Source: Planctomycetia bacterium (lineage in GTDB: Bacteria; Planctomycetota; Planctomycetia; Pirellulales; Thermoguttaceae). From it: DNA of 34,263 nt. Every line of letters starts with the position of its first letter. The first letter of the stretch is position 1. Position numbers and translations under genes: made by a program. Of the stretch, positions 30,853 through 34,263 are shown piece by piece. The stretch lies in contig JAPLNP010000123.1 in the NCBI GenBank assembly GCA_026401055.1, positions 1 through 34,263 on the forward strand. The letters are read 5' to 3'. Under the pieces are notes generated by a model. That model was not told where the DNA came from. It searched no databases and worked only from the letters and a program-made list of their open reading frames with translations.

Positions 30853-32301
30853 ATGCCCGATGACAAACTGCCGCCGCGTCCCAGCCAGACGAAGATCGTC
30901 GCGACGGTTGGGCCGGCCTGCAACACCATCGACGAGCTAGTCGAATTGATCCGGGCCGGCGTCGACGTCTTTCGTGTCAACACGGCGCACGGGACGCGCG
31001 ACGACTTTCAACAGCGCGTCGACGCCATCCGCGAGGCAGCCGGCAAGGTCGGCCAGCCCGTGGCGATCCTCGCCGATTTGGCCGGACCGAAGATCCGCCT
31101 CGGCGTCCTGCCCGGCGACAAGCTCGATTGCATCGCGGGCCAACGGGTCCGGTTCGTTCGCGGCGAGACGGCCACGGCCAGCGGCGATCTGGTGACCACC
31201 TACCCGGCGTTGCTCGACGAGCTGGATGTCGGCGATCACGTCATGCTCGCCGACGGCACCGTCAGCCTGGTGGTCGAGCGGGTCGACGCCGACTCGGCCA
31301 CGTGCCGCATCGTTCAGGCGGGCCTCGTGCGCAGCCGGCAGGGCGTCAACCTGCCGGGCGTGAAGCTCGGCGTGGAAACCCTGGGCCCCGTGGACCGCGA
31401 AAACGCCGTCTGGGCCGCGAGGGCGGGGATCGATTTCGTCGGGCTGAGCTTCGTTCGCGCGGTCGGCGACGTCCTCCAACTCAAATCGCTGCTCGCGGCC
31501 GAGCACTCCGACGCCCAGGTCGTCGCCAAGATCGAAAAGCCCGAGGCGCTGGACGAACTCGACGAAATCGTCCGGGCGGCCGACGCCGTGATGGTGGCGC
31601 GCGGGGACCTGGGCGTCGAGATCGACATCGCCCGGGTGCCCGTGGTCCAGAAGGAGATCATTTCGGTCTGCCACCGCCACCACAAGCCGGTGATCATCGC
31701 CACGCAGATGCTCGACAGCATGCAGCACTCGCGGATTCCCACCCGGGCCGAGGCCACCGACGTGGCCAACGCGATTCTCGACGGGGCGGATGCGTGCATG
31801 CTCTCGGGCGAGACGGCGATTGGGCAGTACCCTCGCGAGGCGGTCGAGATGATGCACCGGATCGCGTTGGCGACCGAGCCGCTTTATCGCCAGCGCCCGC
31901 CCCGCCCCGAGCCCCAAGTGACCGCTGCCGACGGTCTCGACCCGATCGCCGAGGCGACGGCCTGCTCGGCGGGCCGGCTGGCCGAGCGGCTCGACGCGCG
32001 GTTGATCATCGTCGCCTCGGCCAGCGGTCGGACGGCTCTGCGGCTGTCGGAAAACCGCAACTTCGTGCCGACGGTGGGCGTGAGCGATTCGGCGGCGACG
32101 CTGCGGCGGATGTGTTTGTACTGGGGCGTGATCCCCTTGGCCGGGGCGCCGACGGAGGACCCGACCGGGCTGGTGCGTTTCGTCGTCGATCGGGGCCGCC
32201 AGTCCGGCCACCTGGTCTCCGGCGACCGCGTCGTGCTCGTGGCCGGCACCGGCCTGAGCGTCACCCGGCACAACATGATCGTCGTCTACCAGATTCCGTG
32301 A
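30853..32301 (+). CDS. pyk: Pyruvate kinase
   Basis: It converts phosphoenolpyruvate and ADP to pyruvate and ATP, the last step of glycolysis. 482 aa, normal length. TKIVATVGPA opens the barrel; Lys226 and Glu228 lie in AKIEKPEAL, RGD 250-252 in VARGDLGVEID, and Thr284 in IIATQMLDSM. The C-terminal regulatory domain is complete. The phosphate/cation region reads FRVNTAHG (Arg41, Asn43, Ala45) instead of the usual RxNxSHG. DLAGPKIRL (75-83) has Lys where potassium-dependent enzymes have Glu, the pattern linked to potassium-independent activity (established for the family; inferred here). ATG at 30853 follows AAAGGAT. The other strand is open for 2.3 kb by composition only. Confidence 0.96.
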   Translation: MPDDKLPPRPSQTKIVATVGPACNTIDELVELIRAGVDVFRVNTAHGTRDDFQQRVDAIREAAGKVGQPVAILADLAGPKIRLGVLPGDKLDCIAGQRVRFVRGETATASGDLVTTYPALLDELDVGDHVMLADGTVSLVVERVDADSATCRIVQAGLVRSRQGVNLPGVKLGVETLGPVDRENAVWAARAGIDFVGLSFVRAVGDVLQLKSLLAAEHSDAQVVAKIEKPEALDELDEIVRAADAVMVARGDLGVEIDIARVPVVQKEIISVCHRHHKPVIIATQMLDSMQHSRIPTRAEATDVANAILDGADACMLSGETAIGQYPREAVEMMHRIALATEPLYRQRPPRPEPQVTAADGLDPIAEATACSAGRLAERLDARLIIVASASGRTALRLSENRNFVPTVGVSDSAATLRRMCLYWGVIPLAGAPTEDPTGLVRFVVDRGRQSGHLVSGDRVVLVAGTGLSVTRHNMIVVYQIP

Positions 32302-32316
32302 GAGGCTGCCATTGGC

Positions 32317-32399
32317 GGGGGGCTGTCCCGATTTTCGCGGCACGACGGACGTTACGCCGCGATGCGAGCTTTGTTGCCGCGAAAATGGGACTGTCCCCT
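32317..32399. repeat. 83-bp hairpin (REP-like) element, copy 2
   Basis: GGGGCTGTCCCGATTTTCGC and GCCGCGAAAATGGGACTGTC form the arms around about 40 bases. Read on the minus strand, it has the same unequal arms as 267-348 (CCCATTTTCGCGG on one side, CGATTTTCGCGG complement on the other). It sits between pyruvate kinase and the hemolysin III gene. Confidence 0.7.
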
Positions 32400-32421
32400 T
32401 TGACCGTGGGAAGACCTTGCC

Positions 32422-33096
32422 GTGACGATCGAACAGACCTCGCCGGAAATCCACGCGGCGGGACAGAACGGATCCGAAGAGTGGGCCAACGCGCTGATCC
32501 ACGCGGCGGCGCTGGCACTGAGCGTCCCGGCTGCGGCGGTGCTGCTCGGGGCCGCCGCGCGGACCGGCAACCCGTGGCTTCTGACGGGTTGCTCGATCTT
32601 CGCGGCAACGATGATCGCCGTCTATGCCGCGTCGGCGCTGTCCCACCTGTTCGCGGACACCCGGCGGCGACGATTCTTCCGCAGCCTCGATCAGGCCTTC
32701 ATCTATACGTTCATCGTCGGCACGTATACGCCCTTCTCGCTGGTCTTCCTGCGCTCGGGGGCGTGGTGGGCACTGCTGGGGTTGATGTGGGCCGTCGCCG
32801 CTGCGGGCTTCTTCGCCAAGGTCTTTTGGGGACGCGACGTGGACGGCCCGGCCACCTGGTGCTACCTCCTCCTCGGCTGGCTGCCGGTGGTCTCCGTCCG
32901 CCCGCTGGTCGGCGTCGTTCCGAGCGCGGGACTCTGGTGGGTCTTCATCGGCGGGCTGTGCTACACCCTCGGCGTCGTCTGCCTCAAGTACGACACGAAA
33001 GTCCCCTATCTCCACGCCCTCTGGCATCTGGCCGTCGTCGCCGGAACCGCCTGGCACTATTTCGCCATCCTCATCTTCGTCGTTCCCGCCGCGTGA
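32422..33096 (+). CDS. Hemolysin III family membrane protein
   Basis: A 224-aa member of the hemolysin III/PAQR superfamily, seven-helix membrane proteins with a putative metal-dependent hydrolase site; bacterial members are linked to membrane homeostasis. GTG at 32422 after GGGAAG. Seven hydrophobic segments are visible. The conserved site residues are present: His75 in SALSHLF, Asp90 in SLDQAFIY, and His198 and His202 in HALWHLAVV. GTYTPFSL is the family loop. It starts 22 bases after the hairpin element and is probably its own transcription unit. Confidence 0.92.
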   Translation: MTIEQTSPEIHAAGQNGSEEWANALIHAAALALSVPAAAVLLGAAARTGNPWLLTGCSIFAATMIAVYAASALSHLFADTRRRRFFRSLDQAFIYTFIVGTYTPFSLVFLRSGAWWALLGLMWAVAAAGFFAKVFWGRDVDGPATWCYLLLGWLPVVSVRPLVGVVPSAGLWWVFIGGLCYTLGVVCLKYDTKVPYLHALWHLAVVAGTAWHYFAILIFVVPAA

Positions 33097-33109
33097 GGAT
33101 GAGGTCTCA

Positions 33110-33196
33110 AACCGAGCCGCGACCGTGAGGGAGCGGTGCGGCAGTGTCTGACGGACGCGGCTCCGTCCACCGCTTCCTGACGGGCGCGGCTCGGTT
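33110..33196. repeat. Intergenic hairpin (ACCGAGCCGCG type)
   Basis: Perfect 12-bp outer arms, AACCGAGCCGCG (33110-33121) and CGCGGCTCGGTT (33185-33196), with a second imperfect pairing inside (CCGTGAGGGAGCGGTG with CCACCGCTTCCTGACGG). It lies 14 bases after the hemolysin III stop and before glycerol kinase, and may serve as a terminator. The repeat type seems common in planctomycetes. Confidence 0.55.
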
Positions 33197-33284
33197 CGTG
33201 TATGCGGCTCGTTGACCTCCCGACGCTCGAACGCTATATTCCGGAAAATCCGGTCCACTCGTCAATCTCGCGGAGACGCCGCTC

Positions 33285-34263
<979 letters not shown>

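Noticed and set aside
31128-33128. A 666-codon open frame on the plus strand overlapping pyruvate kinase
   Set aside because: It is out of frame with the real gene, extremely Arg/Gly-rich and low in complexity, with no start signal.
30937-33258. A 773-codon open frame on the minus strand across pyruvate kinase and hemolysin III
   Set aside because: It is antisense to two well-supported genes, rich in Arg, Asp, Gly and His, has no recognisable domain, and is explained by high GC at third codon positions.

Overview
The window looks like part of a planctomycete chromosome (Pirellulales type). It is GC-rich and carries hallmarks of that phylum: secreted proteins that combine a dockerin-like calcium-loop pair with a PEP-CTERM sorting tail, a DUF1559 prepilin-like protein translationally coupled to a small lipoprotein, a HAF-repeat protein, twin-arginine Gfo/Idh/MocA oxidoreductases, a secreted sugar isomerase-like protein and many putative polysaccharide-active enzymes. 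Many gaps hold hairpin repeats. No rRNA, intact tRNA or CRISPR array was seen.

Layout. (1) 1-3130, minus strand: an unknown secreted protein with a good sigma-70-like promoter, then a HAF-repeat/dockerin/PEP-CTERM protein. (2) 3383-4935 is a gene graveyard: a PQQ-propeller fragment with an internal deletion joined in frame to an IS91-type transposase remnant, then a decayed formylglycine-generating-enzyme-like domain. (3) 4948-10589, minus strand: a XylR-like AraC regulator followed by a probable operon of a UroD-superfamily protein, a Gfo/Idh/MocA oxidoreductase and a clan-A-like glycoside hydrolase. An inverted repeat lies just upstream of the operon's predicted -35 box, and a matching half-site lies upstream of the regulator. 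(4) 10895-19851, plus strand: a mosaic of related PEP-CTERM genes, three near-identical dockerin/PEP modules, three copies of a hairpin leader, a lipoprotein/DUF1559 pair, a phosphodiester glycosidase fused to one of the paralogous domains, a DUF5060/DUF4038 hydrolase and a broken lipoprotein/hydrolase copy. (5) 19851-26588, plus strand: a DUF4838 protein, a double-domain esterase and a second DUF5060/DUF4038 hydrolase. (6) 26604-27459: minus-strand remnants, including a truncated Gfo/Idh gene. (7) 27701-34263, more housekeeping in character: a UDP-sugar dehydrogenase, a small zinc-ribbon membrane protein, a Tat-exported TIM-barrel protein, pyruvate kinase, hemolysin III and the start of glycerol kinase (cut by the window edge).

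How it fits together. Regions 3-5 read as glycan-foraging equipment: secreted hydrolases and esterases, surface-sorted beta-sandwich proteins and a sugar-responsive regulator. The most unusual part is 11.6-19.6 kb, where two similar sets of flanks (dockerin/PEP end plus leader on the left, lipoprotein start on the right) enclose different cargo genes about 5.4-5.5 kb apart. Together with the fusion at a Val-Pro junction, this suggests repeated reshuffling of sorting and leader modules by recombination between paralogues.
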